Below the pieces are notes generated by a model. That model had not been told where the DNA came from, ran no database searches, and saw nothing but the letters and a program-made list of their open reading frames with translations. The position numbers and the translations under genes are program-made. A stretch of DNA of 10,509 bases, from assembly GCA_028871775.1 (NCBI GenBank), contig JAGWMH010000045.1:1-10509 (forward strand), in the 5' to 3' direction. This stretch comes from Betaproteobacteria bacterium (GTDB lineage: Bacteria; Pseudomonadota; Gammaproteobacteria; Burkholderiales; Gallionellaceae). The number at the start of each line of letters is the position of its first letter. Positions within the stretch are counted from its first letter, which is position 1. Shown here in pieces: positions 1 through 7,466 of the stretch.

Positions 1-534
1 GCGCTGGGCTCGGCGCTGTTCTATGGCTACGCGGCATATCAGGTCAGGCTGCTGACAAGACAATCCGAAGAAACGAGCAAGCGCTACACTGCCGAGCAGC
101 TCAGGCTGACGCGCTACACCGCGGAATTTTCGCCGCAGCAATCCAGCCGGATGCTGGAAGAGGAGTTGAAAAATGCCGAAGCCAGGGCAGCCGCGCAGCG
201 TGAACTCATCGAAACGTTAAAGAGCGGGGTGATAGGCAATACCGCCGGCTATTCCGAGTACATGCGTGCATTCGCGCGCCAGGCAGTGCCCGGGTTGTGG
301 CTGACAGGATTCAATATCACCGGGGATGCGGCGCAGATGAGCCTGAACGGCGCTGTGTTATCTCCCGAACTGGTGCCGGTCTATATCCAGAGATTGAGCC
401 GGGAAAAAGTGATGCACGGGAAATTGTTCGCGTCATTACAGATGCAGCAACCCAAGGTGGAAAGCGGCAAGGCGGCGCGCTATGTCGAGTTTGCGCTACA
501 ATCCGTTGAGGCGGGCGGGGTGGCGAAACAATGA
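1..534 (+). CDS. mshI: MshI/PilN-like pilus assembly protein, 3' part
   Basis: The reading frame is open from base 1 to the TGA at 532-534, giving 177 residues with the start outside the window. It begins with what looks like the end of a membrane helix (ALFYGYAAYQ), followed by a charged, helix-forming stretch rich in Glu, Arg and Gln. A PilN-type periplasmic domain follows, with signatures such as GLWLTGFNITGD and an LSPELVPVYIQRL segment. PilN-family proteins pair with PilO-like partners in the inner membrane and link the cytoplasmic pilus motor to the secretin. The next gene is the PilO-like mshJ, overlapping by ATGA, and the rest of the downstream cluster is MSHA-type. That makes MshI (or a second MshI copy) the best name. 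The name rests mainly on context, because the N-terminal half is missing. Confidence 0.85.
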   Translation, partial: ALGSALFYGYAAYQVRLLTRQSEETSKRYTAEQLRLTRYTAEFSPQQSSRMLEEELKNAEARAAAQRELIETLKSGVIGNTAGYSEYMRAFARQAVPGLWLTGFNITGDAAQMSLNGAVLSPELVPVYIQRLSREKVMHGKLFASLQMQQPKVESGKAARYVEFALQSVEAGGVAKQ

Positions 535-1220
535 GGCAGTACTGGGAAAAGCTCGTTGAGAAAATTGACGGCATGTCGCTGCGCGAACGTGTACTGATTT
601 TTGCCGCTGCCGCGTTCATGCTGATTGCGCTGATCCAGGTGCTGTTTCTTGATGCCTTGCTGGCAGAGCAGAAGAGACTCTCCACCCAGGTGGTGCAGCA
701 GCAGGAGAAGATGAAAGAGATTCAGGCGCTGATTGAGGCTTCGCTGCAAGCCAGGAAAGATGATGCGGCTTCGCCGTTGCGGCAGCGCCTGAGCCAGACC
801 AGGAAGCAACTTGCTGATGGTGATGCTTACCTGCAAAGCCGCCGTGACCGACTGGTGCAGCCGGAAAAAATGGCTGACTTGCTGGAACAGATGCTCAACA
901 AAAATGGCCAGTTGCAACTGATCAACCTGCAAACCTTGCCGGTCGCTCCCTTGGTCGAGAAGACATTCAAGCCGGAGGGTGCGGGTGCCGGCCCTGCAAG
1001 CGCGGTGGCGGAGCAGGACAGGCAGGTGTTCAGGCACGGTGTGCAAATTACTGTGCGCGGCAGTTATCTGGACTTGTTGCAATATCTCACCGCGCTTGAG
1101 CAGTTGCCGACCAAAATGTTCTGGGGCATGTCCAGGATGAATGTGGTGCAGTACCCGGCAGCGGAGCTGACGCTGACTCTTTATACCTTGAGCCTGGAAA
1201 AGACATGGCTGCAGATTTGA
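531..1220 (+). CDS. mshJ: MshJ, PilO-like MSHA pilus inner-membrane protein
   Basis: This encodes a 229-residue bitopic inner-membrane protein. A short cytoplasmic head (1-20) is followed by one hydrophobic helix (about 21-43). A coiled-coil stretch rich in Gln, Glu and Lys covers about 44-110. A periplasmic ferredoxin-like PilO-type domain (about 112-229) contains the segment RHGVQITVRGSYLDLLQYL and the nearby motif LPTKMFWG, which I associate with MshJ. It is expected to form a heterodimer with MshI in the pilus alignment complex. The ATG overlaps the mshI stop as ATGA, with a G-rich ribosome-binding stretch (ggggtgg) shortly upstream, so translation is probably coupled. The 3' end overlaps mshK by 16 bases. 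The family call is strong from context plus motifs; direct sequence similarity could not be tested. Confidence 0.88.
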   Translation: MRQYWEKLVEKIDGMSLRERVLIFAAAAFMLIALIQVLFLDALLAEQKRLSTQVVQQQEKMKEIQALIEASLQARKDDAASPLRQRLSQTRKQLADGDAYLQSRRDRLVQPEKMADLLEQMLNKNGQLQLINLQTLPVAPLVEKTFKPEGAGAGPASAVAEQDRQVFRHGVQITVRGSYLDLLQYLTALEQLPTKMFWGMSRMNVVQYPAAELTLTLYTLSLEKTWLQI

Positions 1221-1669
1221 GTCTCCTGAGAGTTTGCTGTAATGCGAGGGCGCGTTGCAATGGCTTGGTGTTGCTATTGTTGTGCGCGGTTTCCCCTGTA
1301 GCCCCGGCGCAAGCGCTGACTGACCCCACAAAGCCGCCCGCCGAAATCAGCGCTCCCCTGACGCAGGCCGCCGCCCCGGAAGGCGACAGGCTGCAGTCGG
1401 TCATCATTTCTCCCGTCCGCCGCGCGGCCATCATCAGCGGGCAAACGGTCGAACTGGGTGCGAAGTATGGCGAGGCCAAACTGGTTGAAGTCAGTGAAAG
1501 CGGTGTGGCGTTGCAGGGAGCGCAGGGGCGGCAGGTGCTGACGCTGTTCCCGGGCGTGGAGATCAAGAGGAAAGTGCCGCCCAAGGAAAGCGATGTGAAG
1601 CACGCTGCTCGGAAGAAAAAGCCGGTTAAACAACCAGCCGGCCGGATCGGAAAGAAGGAGGAGAAATGA
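1205..1669 (+). CDS. mshK: MshK, small periplasmic MSHA biogenesis protein
   Basis: This encodes 154 residues. An Arg-containing N-terminal region (1-20, with three Cys) is followed by a hydrophobic core (LVLLLLCAV, about 21-29) and a likely signal peptidase I site after PAQA (residue 37). The mature protein starts LTDPTKPP, a 'DPTRPP-like' opening typical of MshK and of PilP/GspC-like linkers. A small beta-rich region follows (about 62-122: SVIISPVRRAAIISGQ, then ALQGAQGRQVLTLFPGVEI). The tail (121-154) is strongly basic and Lys-rich. The probable role is to connect the inner-membrane MshI/J complex to the secretin, as PilP does in type IV pili; this is inferred from position and fold pattern. 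The chosen start overlaps mshJ by 16 bases. Its long polar N-region means a later non-ATG start cannot be excluded. Confidence 0.82.
   Translation: MAADLSLLRVCCNARARCNGLVLLLLCAVSPVAPAQALTDPTKPPAEISAPLTQAAAPEGDRLQSVIISPVRRAAIISGQTVELGAKYGEAKLVEVSESGVALQGAQGRQVLTLFPGVEIKRKVPPKESDVKHAARKKKPVKQPAGRIGKKEEK
1655..1661 (+). promoter_or_regulatory. Strong Shine-Dalgarno site for mshL
   Basis: AAGGAGG lies four bases before the mshL ATG, inside the last codons of mshK. It is the best ribosome-binding site in the pilus cluster. The neighbouring starts have weak sites and seem to rely on coupling, so this may set higher expression for the multi-copy secretin subunit. The expression effect is inference; the site itself is seen. 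Confidence 0.75.
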
Positions 1670-3357
1670 GGCAAATATTATGGGTGCTTGTGCTGGCCGG
1701 CCTGTCAGCCTGTGCCACGCCGGGCGGACGCAATACCACGGCGGATTCCATAAGCCGTGAAATGGGTGCCGCAGCACAGGAAAGCGCCAAGCCGGGCAAA
1801 CCCGAGGCAGTGAACAATGCGCTGTTGCCGCCGCTCTCGGTGAACATGCCGAGGATGGACAACAAACCGCTGGAGGCCAAGTTTGACCTCACCGTGAATA
1901 ACACACCGGCCAGCCAGGTGTTCATGGCCATCGTGTCGGGCACGCGCTACAGCATGCTGGTGCATCCCGATGTGAGCGGCAGCATCTCGCTCAACCTGAA
2001 GGACGTGACGGTATTCGAGGCGCTGGAGGCGATACGCGAGATGTATGGCTACGAATACAAGGTGGATGCTGTCCGCATTTACATCCAGCCGGTTTCGCTG
2101 CAGACGCGCATTTTTCAGGTAAATTACCTGACCGGGCAGCGGGTCGGGACATCATCATTGCGGGTATCAGGCGGGTCGGTGGCGGATGCTGCCACCAGCA
2201 GCACGAGCGGCGCGGCTACGACCACTACTTCTCCGATCGGTACGCGTTTGGACAGCAGCAAGGTCTCCATGGCGTCCAGTGCGGATTTCTGGGATGAGCT
2301 GAGCAAATCCCTGATCGCCATTGTCGGCAATGAAAAGGGGCGCAGCGTGGTGATCAGCCCGATGTCCGGAGTAATCGTGGTGCGAGCGATGCCGAATGAC
2401 TTGAAAAATGAGACAGCTTACTTGAAGGCCTCGCAGATTTCGATTGAGCGGCAGGTCATTCTGGAAGCGAAAATTGTCGAGGTGCAGTTGAATGACAGTT
2501 TTCAGTCCGGCGTGAACTGGGCGGCATTCAAGAACAGCCCGAACAGCAGAACTTCCATCGGGCAAATCGCTCCCGGTGGAACACTGGCGCCGACTGGCTC
2601 GCTGGTTGGCGGCACGAACCAGGGCGCCAATACGCTGCCGGTGAGCATGCTGGGCACTATTACCCCCGGTACCAATATGGCAGGCGGAGCAGCTGCCGGA
2701 TCGCTTATCGGGCTGGCCTTCCAGACCAGCAACTTTGCGGCGCTGCTTGATTTCCTGGAGTCGCAGGGGAATGTGCATGTTCTTTCCAGTCCGCGCATTG
2801 CGACTTTGAACAACCAGAAGGCGGTGTTGAAAGTGGGCACGGATGAATTCTTCGTGACCAATGTTTCGACCACCACGATCACCGGCACCGCAACCACATC
2901 TACGCCATCGGTCACGCTGCAGCCGTTCTTTTCCGGTATTGCGCTGGATGTGACGCCGCGCATCGATGAAAACAATGAAATCATCCTGCATGTGCATCCC
3001 TCGGTGAGCCTGGTGTCCACCGTAACCAAGACGGTGAATACCGGAGTGGGCGGAACCCTTGTCATGCCGCTGGCATCCAGCTCGATATCCGAGACCGACA
3101 GCATCGTGCGCGCGCGCGACGGCCAGATTGTGGCCATAGGCGGGTTGATGCGCCAGGCGACGTTTGACGACCAGTCCGGCCTGCCGGGCATGCCCAAGGC
3201 GTTGTTCGGGCAAACCAACAAGCGCACGGAAAAGCGCGAACTGGTCATCCTGCTGAAACCCACGGTGGTGGACAGCGACAAGGATTGGTCGGACGACATC
3301 ACGCGCAGCCGCGACCGCGTGAGTGGCATGGCGAACTCTTCGGGCAACAGGCCTTGA
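1666..3357 (+). CDS. mshL: MshL, outer-membrane secretin lipoprotein of the MSHA pilus
   Basis: This encodes a 563-residue secretin of the PilQ/GspD superfamily, which multimerises into the outer-membrane gate for the pilus fibre. The N-terminus is a lipoprotein signal with lipobox LSAC and Cys16 as the lipidated residue. A secretin/TonB short N-terminal (STN) domain covers about 72-141 (FDLTVNNTPASQVF to AVRIYIQP). An N1/KH-like domain follows (about 146-260), interrupted by a Ser/Thr/Ala-rich linker at about 168-192. The C-terminal secretin domain (about 262-535) shows QVILEAKIVEVQL, VHVLSSPRIATLNNQKA, LDVTPRIDENNEIILHVHPS, RDGQIVAIGGLMRQ and the closing KRELVILLKPTVV. A second Thr-rich loop lies at about 401-418. 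The length is normal for MshL. The start overlaps the mshK stop as ATGA and has a strong ribosome-binding site. No pilotin gene is visible. Confidence 0.96.
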   Translation: MRQILWVLVLAGLSACATPGGRNTTADSISREMGAAAQESAKPGKPEAVNNALLPPLSVNMPRMDNKPLEAKFDLTVNNTPASQVFMAIVSGTRYSMLVHPDVSGSISLNLKDVTVFEALEAIREMYGYEYKVDAVRIYIQPVSLQTRIFQVNYLTGQRVGTSSLRVSGGSVADAATSSTSGAATTTTSPIGTRLDSSKVSMASSADFWDELSKSLIAIVGNEKGRSVVISPMSGVIVVRAMPNDLKNETAYLKASQISIERQVILEAKIVEVQLNDSFQSGVNWAAFKNSPNSRTSIGQIAPGGTLAPTGSLVGGTNQGANTLPVSMLGTITPGTNMAGGAAAGSLIGLAFQTSNFAALLDFLESQGNVHVLSSPRIATLNNQKAVLKVGTDEFFVTNVSTTTITGTATTSTPSVTLQPFFSGIALDVTPRIDENNEIILHVHPSVSLVSTVTKTVNTGVGGTLVMPLASSSISETDSIVRARDGQIVAIGGLMRQATFDDQSGLPGMPKALFGQTNKRTEKRELVILLKPTVVDSDKDWSDDITRSRDRVSGMANSSGNRP

Positions 3358-3367
3358 TTCCCTGAGC

Positions 3368-4324
3368 ATGTATCTGGAGCATTTTGGCCTGCATGAAACT
3401 CCCTTCGGGCTGACCCCGGACACCAGTTTTTTCTTCGCCTGTTCCAGCTATCAGGAAGCGCTCAACACCTTGCTGGTGGCGGCGCACAACGGCGAGGGCT
3501 TCATCAAGATTGTGGGCGAGGTAGGCAACGGCAAGACTCTGCTGTGCCGCAAGTTTCTCGCTACGCTCAATCAGGGCGAGCGTGCCGCGACCACGGCCAT
3601 CGGCACACAGGATGAACATGCCGCCGAGCGCACTTCCGCCAGATTCGTCACTGCCTATATTCCCAACCCCTATCTGGAGCCGCGCAGCCTGTTGCTGGCG
3701 CTGGCAGACGAATTTCGTGTCAGCCTGGACATGGATGTTGACCAGCACCAGATGCTCAAGGGGCTGACACTCGCACTGCTGAATTACGCCCGGGAGGGCA
3801 AACGAGTCCTGGTGTGCCTGGACGAGGCGCAGGCGATGCCGCTGGAAAGCATGGAAGTGCTGCGCCTGCTCACCAATCTGGAAACCGAGAAGCGCAAGCT
3901 GATGCAGGTGGTATTGTTTGGCCAGCCGGAACTGGACGAACGCCTGAAACAGAATTCGGTGCGGCAGCTGCGCCAGCGCATCAGCTTCCAGTACGAATTG
4001 AAAGGCTTGCACAGCGACGAGCTGGACCGCTATTTGCGCCACCGTCTCGGCGTGGCGGGATTTTCCGGGGAAACCCTGTTCAGCAGGGGTGCGGTCAGTG
4101 TGTTGCAGCGGGTCAGCGGCGGCACTCCGCGTTTGGTCAATATCATCGCAAACAAGGCGTTGCTGCTGGCGTATGGCGAGGGGCGGCAGCAGGTGCTGGC
4201 GCGCCATGTGCATCGCGCCGCCGCCGATACACCGGAGGCGCGGCGCGATTGGCTGGTGTGGGGCTGGGGTATTGGTGCATTGGTGTTGTCCCTGGCCGGC
4301 ATGGGCTGGGTCCTGTTGCGATGA
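3368..4324 (+). CDS. mshM: MshM, ExeA-like AAA ATPase with C-terminal membrane anchor
   Basis: This encodes 318 residues of the ExeA/MshM family. The start at 3368 (MYLEHFGLHETPFGLTPD) is chosen because the family begins there. The frame is open upstream to an ATG at 3323, but those 15 extra residues lie within mshL and do not look like the family. Walker A is GEVGNGKT (50-57) and Walker B is VLVCLDEA with D152/E153. QVVLFGQPEL (180-189) follows in the sensor region. A Pro/Arg turn GGTPRLVNIIANKALL (251-266) is typical of the C-terminal helical lid. The last helix (about 295-317) is hydrophobic and probably anchors the protein in the inner membrane. About 20 residues (71-91) between LATLNQGE and FVTAYIPNP seem additional to the family. 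Its probable role is ATP-driven assembly of the secretin or pilus apparatus. The ribosome-binding site is weak; the mshL stop is 10 bases upstream and the 3' end overlaps mshN by ATGA. Confidence 0.93.
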   Translation: MYLEHFGLHETPFGLTPDTSFFFACSSYQEALNTLLVAAHNGEGFIKIVGEVGNGKTLLCRKFLATLNQGERAATTAIGTQDEHAAERTSARFVTAYIPNPYLEPRSLLLALADEFRVSLDMDVDQHQMLKGLTLALLNYAREGKRVLVCLDEAQAMPLESMEVLRLLTNLETEKRKLMQVVLFGQPELDERLKQNSVRQLRQRISFQYELKGLHSDELDRYLRHRLGVAGFSGETLFSRGAVSVLQRVSGGTPRLVNIIANKALLLAYGEGRQQVLARHVHRAAADTPEARRDWLVWGWGIGALVLSLAGMGWVLLR

Positions 4325-5490
4325 GCCTGATCAACCAGGTGTTGAGCGATCTGGAAAAACGCGGAGCCAATGCGCGGCCCGGCGAGGCTTCCATCCGCGT
4401 GGTTCCCGTACAGAGAAACCGGCCCAGACCGGTATGGTTATTGGTGGCTGTGCTGACGTTGGGGGTCGTGGCAGCGGGGCTGTGGTGGAGCAGTTTGCAG
4501 CCCAGAACTGCCGCTCCCTCCGGTGCTCCTGTTGCGGCTGTGAGCGCGCTGCAGGCACCCGCCAAACCGGCTGCCGTGCTGCAAGCGGAATCCCATCCGG
4601 TTGCGGCGCCTGCGCAGGAAGTTACCCAGGAAGACAGCCGGCAACAGGATGGCGGAGAAGCCGCTGGGTCGGCCATGCGCCTCAGTTTCGAGTTAAGCAG
4701 CGTTCCCCTGCCTTCCAATTTGCGGGCCAAACCGGCTGCCGCAGCAACCGGGCAGGATTCCGGCAAGACTGCACCGCCCGCTCATGCAATACCCGCAAAA
4801 GATAGTTTTGCAGGCGACTTGCAACCAGCCGAAGGCCGGCCAAGATCATCTCCGCCGGCGGGCGCGTCGGTACCCGCTGTTGTTCCGGCAGGCAAAGTGG
4901 ATAAACAGATCAAGCAGGTCAGCGTGCAACAGCAGGCCGACAATGAATTCCGCAGGGCAAGCGGATTGCTGCAGCAGGGCCGCATCAATGAGGCGCTTGC
5001 CGGTTACGAGGCAGCGTTGCAACTCGATGCCGGTCACGACGATGCGCGCCGGACCATGGTCGGTTTGCTGCTGGAAAACAAGCGCAATGCCGATGCCGAG
5101 CGTGTGTTGCAGGATGGCCTGAAACACAATCCAAAGCACAGTGGTTTCGCCATGCTGTTGGCGCGCCTGCAGGTCGAGCGCAACGAGTTGGCGCTGGCAC
5201 TGGAGACATTGCAGAGGACATTGCCTTATGCCGACCCGCAGCCCGATTACCAGGCGTTTGTCGCGGCGCTGCTGCAACGCCAGGGCCGCCACAAGGAAGC
5301 CATTACGCATTACCAGATCGCGCTGCAGCTGTCACCGGATTCGGGCATATGGCTGATGGGGTTGGGCATATCGCTACAGGCGGTGCAGCGTAATGAAGAG
5401 GCGCGCGATGCGTTCAGGCGCGCCATTGAATCGCGCAGCCTGAGCGCCGAATTGCAGGCATTTGTCGCACAGCGCTTGAAAGAGCTGTAA
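4321..5490 (+). CDS. mshN: MshN, membrane-anchored TPR protein of MSHA biogenesis
   Basis: This encodes 389 residues. The start at 4321 is chosen because MSLINQVLSDLEKRG matches the MshN-type N-terminus and overlaps the mshM stop as ATGA; the frame stays open further upstream inside mshM. A Pro/Arg-rich juxtamembrane stretch precedes one transmembrane helix (about 38-58). A long Ala/Pro-rich, low-complexity periplasmic linker covers about 60-195. Three to five tetratricopeptide-like repeats fill about 203-378, for example NEFRRASGLLQQGRINEALA, then GYEAALQLDAGHDDARRTMV, then the unit ending HYQIALQLSPDSG, then LGISLQAVQRNEEARDAFRRA. MshN is a scaffold protein of the MSHA machinery; its exact partner is not established here. 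This is the last msh gene in the window and it converges on comF with only nine bases between the two stop codons. I see no hairpin terminator in that gap. Confidence 0.9.
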   Translation: MSLINQVLSDLEKRGANARPGEASIRVVPVQRNRPRPVWLLVAVLTLGVVAAGLWWSSLQPRTAAPSGAPVAAVSALQAPAKPAAVLQAESHPVAAPAQEVTQEDSRQQDGGEAAGSAMRLSFELSSVPLPSNLRAKPAAAATGQDSGKTAPPAHAIPAKDSFAGDLQPAEGRPRSSPPAGASVPAVVPAGKVDKQIKQVSVQQQADNEFRRASGLLQQGRINEALAGYEAALQLDAGHDDARRTMVGLLLENKRNADAERVLQDGLKHNPKHSGFAMLLARLQVERNELALALETLQRTLPYADPQPDYQAFVAALLQRQGRHKEAITHYQIALQLSPDSGIWLMGLGISLQAVQRNEEARDAFRRAIESRSLSAELQAFVAQRLKEL

Positions 5491-5499
5491 CCTCAGTCC

Positions 5500-6186
5500 T
5501 CAGTTATGCGGCAGCGTCCGCGCTACAACCCAGGCGCTGACCTCGCGTGCATTGGCACGGCGCAAGGCGCGCGCCAGTTCATTGACTGATGCTCCGCTGG
5601 TCATCACGTCATCCACCACGGCAACATGCTTGCCCGATAAATCTTCCGCGCACGTGAATGCCTTGCGCATGTTCCTGCCCCTTTCCTTCCACGGCAAGGC
5701 AGATTGCGGCGGGGTGTTGCGCACGCGCTGGCAGGCATGGCTCAGCAGTGGCAAACCCAGCTTGCGTGCGATCTGCCGTGCCAGCTCCAATGACTGGTTG
5801 AAGCCACGCTCTTGCAGGCGGGCAGGGTGCAGTGGCATAGGCACGATGCAGTCCGGGCGGATTTCGATGCGCTGCGCCAGTTTATTCGCGAACTGGCGCA
5901 CCAGCATCAATTGCCCGTTAAACTTGAGCGCCTGCACCAGCTTGTCGAGCGGAAAAGCATAGGCAAACACGGCCACCGTGCGGTCGAATTGCGGCGCCTG
6001 TTTCAGGCAGCGGCCGCATGTCGCCCCGTTCAGGGTAGGCAGGGCGCACACCGGGCAATGCGGCGTGGCCAGATAGGGCAGGGCGGCGTCACAAGGTCCG
6101 CACCATGGACCATTGCGGCTCGCCGCGCCGCATAACAGACAGGGCTGTGCGGGCAATGCATGCTCAATTTGTGTGCGGATGTTCAT
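5500..6186 (-). CDS. comF: ComF/GntX-family phosphoribosyltransferase-like protein
   Basis: This encodes 228 residues, close to the usual ComF/GntX length. The N-terminus holds four CxxC pairs (C16/C19, C29/C32, C44/C47, C57/C60) that form the expected zinc-binding ribbon. FAYAFPLDKLVQALKFNGQ (74-92) follows, then the family motif IVPMPLHPARLQERGFNQS (114-132). The PRPP-binding loop is VVDDVMTSGAS (190-200). In naturally competent bacteria ComF supports uptake and handling of transforming DNA; in others the role of these proteins is unclear. Start 6186 (MNIRTQIEHALPAQPCLLCG) is preferred over an in-frame ATG at 6243, because the 19 extra residues are not family-like. A TACAAT hexamer on the minus strand (6242-6247) could be its -10 box, but I see no good -35. 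It is convergent with mshN and divergent from bioB. A comF-type gene next to biotin genes is familiar from other proteobacteria (gntX beside bioH in E. coli). Confidence 0.93.
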   Translation of the reverse strand: MNIRTQIEHALPAQPCLLCGAASRNGPWCGPCDAALPYLATPHCPVCALPTLNGATCGRCLKQAPQFDRTVAVFAYAFPLDKLVQALKFNGQLMLVRQFANKLAQRIEIRPDCIVPMPLHPARLQERGFNQSLELARQIARKLGLPLLSHACQRVRNTPPQSALPWKERGRNMRKAFTCAEDLSGKHVAVVDDVMTSGASVNELARALRRANAREVSAWVVARTLPHN

Positions 6187-6203
6187 AAAATGCCGGGCAA
6201 AAA

Positions 6204-6233
6204 TTGACAAGCTCGCACCCTTTCGTGGATGAT
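6204..6233 (+). promoter_or_regulatory. Putative sigma70 promoter of the biotin operon
   Basis: A perfect TTGACA (-35, 6204-6209) is followed after 18 bases by GATGAT (-10, 6228-6233), which matches TATAAT at four of six positions including the important A2 and T6. It lies in the comF-bioB gap and would start transcription near 6240, leaving a leader of about 28 bases before the bioB ATG at 6268. If real, it also argues against the upstream in-frame ATGs at 6229 and 6232, which fall within the -10 box. I see no complete BirA-type operator around it. Confidence 0.5.
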
Positions 6234-6267
6234 GCCGCACCATTGTAATTCATTAAGACTGCAAGCC

Positions 6268-7281
6268 ATGACAACCCAAGCCGTGAAATTTTTTCATCCT
6301 GCAAAATCAGCAACCACTGCCGAACCATCGGCCACACATCAGCGTTGGAGCGTGGAAGAAGTCGAGGCGCTGTTCAAGCTGCCGTTCGCCGACTTGCTCT
6401 ACCGGGCGCAGCAAGTGCACCGCGAACACTTCGACGCCAATGCGGTGCAGTTGTCCACCCTGCTGTCCATCAAGAGCGGCGGCTGCACCGAAAATTGCGG
6501 CTATTGCCCGCAGTCGGCGTTCAGTTCCGCCGGCGTGGAAGACCAGGAGATGCTCAAGCTGGAGGCAGTGGTGCAGGCGGCGCGGGCCGCGCAGCAAAAA
6601 GGCGCCGGGCGTTTCTGCATGGGCGCGGCATGGCGCGAGCCGAGCGATGCAGACATGGCAAGCGTGGTAAAAATGGTCGAGGCGGTGCGCGACCTCGGCA
6701 TGGAGACCTGTGCGACATTGGGCATGTTGCGCGAGGAGCATGTCGAGCAATTGCGCGAGGCCGGACTGGATTATTACAACCACAACCTTGACAGCTCACC
6801 GGATTTTTATGGCGAGATCATCACCACGCGCGACTACCAGGACCGGCTGGACACGCTGGAGCGCGTGCGCCGCGCGGGCATCAATGTGTGCAGCGGCGGT
6901 ATCGTCGGCATGGGCGAGAGCCTCACGCAGCGCGCCGGGCTGATTGCACAGCTGGCCAATCTTAACCCTTACCCGGAAAGCGTGCCGATCAACAGCCTGG
7001 TCAAGGTGGAAGGCACGGCACTGGGCAATGCAGCCGACCTCGACCCGCTCGATTTTGTGCGCACCATTGCAGTGGCGCGCATCACCATGCCCAAGGCGCG
7101 CGTCAGGCTATCCGCCGGGCGGCAGCAGATGAGCGATGCGGTGCAGGCGCTGTGTTTTCTCGCGGGAGCCAACTCCATGTTCTACGGCGACCGGTTGCTG
7201 ACCACCGGCAACCCCGATGTGGAGCGTGACCGTGAATTGCTCGATAAACTGGGCATGTATCCGTCTACAGAAGAACATTAG
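6268..7281 (+). CDS. bioB: Biotin synthase BioB (radical SAM enzyme)
   Basis: This encodes 337 residues (E. coli BioB has 346). BioB inserts sulfur into dethiobiotin to make biotin, the last step of the pathway, in the cytoplasm. The radical-SAM 4Fe-4S motif is C73-TEN-C77-GY-C80. The 2Fe-2S cluster ligands are all present: C117 in FCMGAAWR, C148 in METCATLG, C208 in [13 protein letters not shown] and R280 in ARVRLSAGR. The spacings between these residues (37, 31, 60, 72) match those I recall for E. coli C60/C97/C128/C188/R260. YNHNLDSSP (169-177 region) is also the expected motif. The start at 6268 (MTTQAVKFF) is chosen over ATGs at 6229 and 6232, which fall in the putative promoter; the ribosome-binding site is weak either way. 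It leads the biotin operon and is followed by an unusually long 185-base gap before bioF. Confidence 0.98.
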   Translation: MTTQAVKFFHPAKSATTAEPSATHQRWSVEEVEALFKLPFADLLYRAQQVHREHFDANAVQLSTLLSIKSGGCTENCGYCPQSAFSSAGVEDQEMLKLEAVVQAARAAQQKGAGRFCMGAAWREPSDADMASVVKMVEAVRDLGMETCATLGMLREEHVEQLREAGLDYYNHNLDSSPDFYGEIITTRDYQDRLDTLERVRRAGINVCSGGIVGMGESLTQRAGLIAQLANLNPYPESVPINSLVKVEGTALGNAADLDPLDFVRTIAVARITMPKARVRLSAGRQQMSDAVQALCFLAGANSMFYGDRLLTTGNPDVERDRELLDKLGMYPSTEEH

Positions 7282-7382
7282 CCACATAACCAGCGACTTG
7301 GCTGACGATTTTTTCGAGTTGGGCATAAAGCCGCCCATCCCTGCGAACCCCGCTTGGCAGCCTAGTCGAATGGCTAGAGGTT

Positions 7383-7461
7383 ACAACAGAGACCACAGAG
7401 CACACAGAGAAGGGCAAAAGCAGGGAGCGTTTTTCTCTGTGAGCTCTGTGTCCTCGGTGGC
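7383..7461. repeat. Inverted repeat of 9-base CACAGAG-type units upstream of bioF
   Basis: The bioB-bioF gap (7282-7466) holds a structured repeat. The left arm is three 9-base units: ACAACAGAG (7383-7391), ACCACAGAG (7392-7400) and CACACAGAG (7401-7409). The right arm is three units in inverse orientation: CTCTGTGAG (7435-7443), CTCTGTGTC (7444-7452) and CTCGGTGGC (7453-7461). A 25-base centre separates the arms. The inner units pair best (8 of 9, plus a flanking AA/TT), with 7 of 9 and 6 of 9 further out. Sequences of the type CCACAGAG...CTCTGTGG are, from memory, common dispersed repeats in several proteobacterial genomes. The outermost right unit supplies GGTGG (7456-7460), six bases before the bioF ATG, the only plausible ribosome-binding site. 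Bases 7282-7382 show no gene, clear hairpin or terminator. Confidence 0.8.
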
Positions 7462-7466
7462 AAAAA

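Noticed and set aside
480..1331. A 283-codon minus-strand open frame across mshJ and mshK
   Set aside because: Antisense shadow of two genes with well-supported products; rich in Leu, His and Gln repeats that mirror the sense codons.
3323..3367. Upstream ATG at 3323 as the mshM start
   Set aside because: The 15 extra residues lie inside mshL coding sequence and precede the family-typical N-terminus MYLEHFGL at 3368.
2167..3423. A 418-codon open frame on the minus strand across mshL
   Set aside because: It is antisense to a clear secretin with every family motif; the translation is His/Arg/Gln-rich with no recognisable domain, as expected from GC-rich coding DNA read backward.
5485..5505. 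A bidirectional terminator between mshN and comF
   Set aside because: The gap is nine bases with no GC-rich stem followed by a T run; CCTCAGTCCTCAG is only a short direct repeat.
6243..6248. TTGTAA as a BirA operator
   Set aside because: Only one half-site; no inverted TTACAA partner at the required spacing, so a biotin-repressor operator is not supported.
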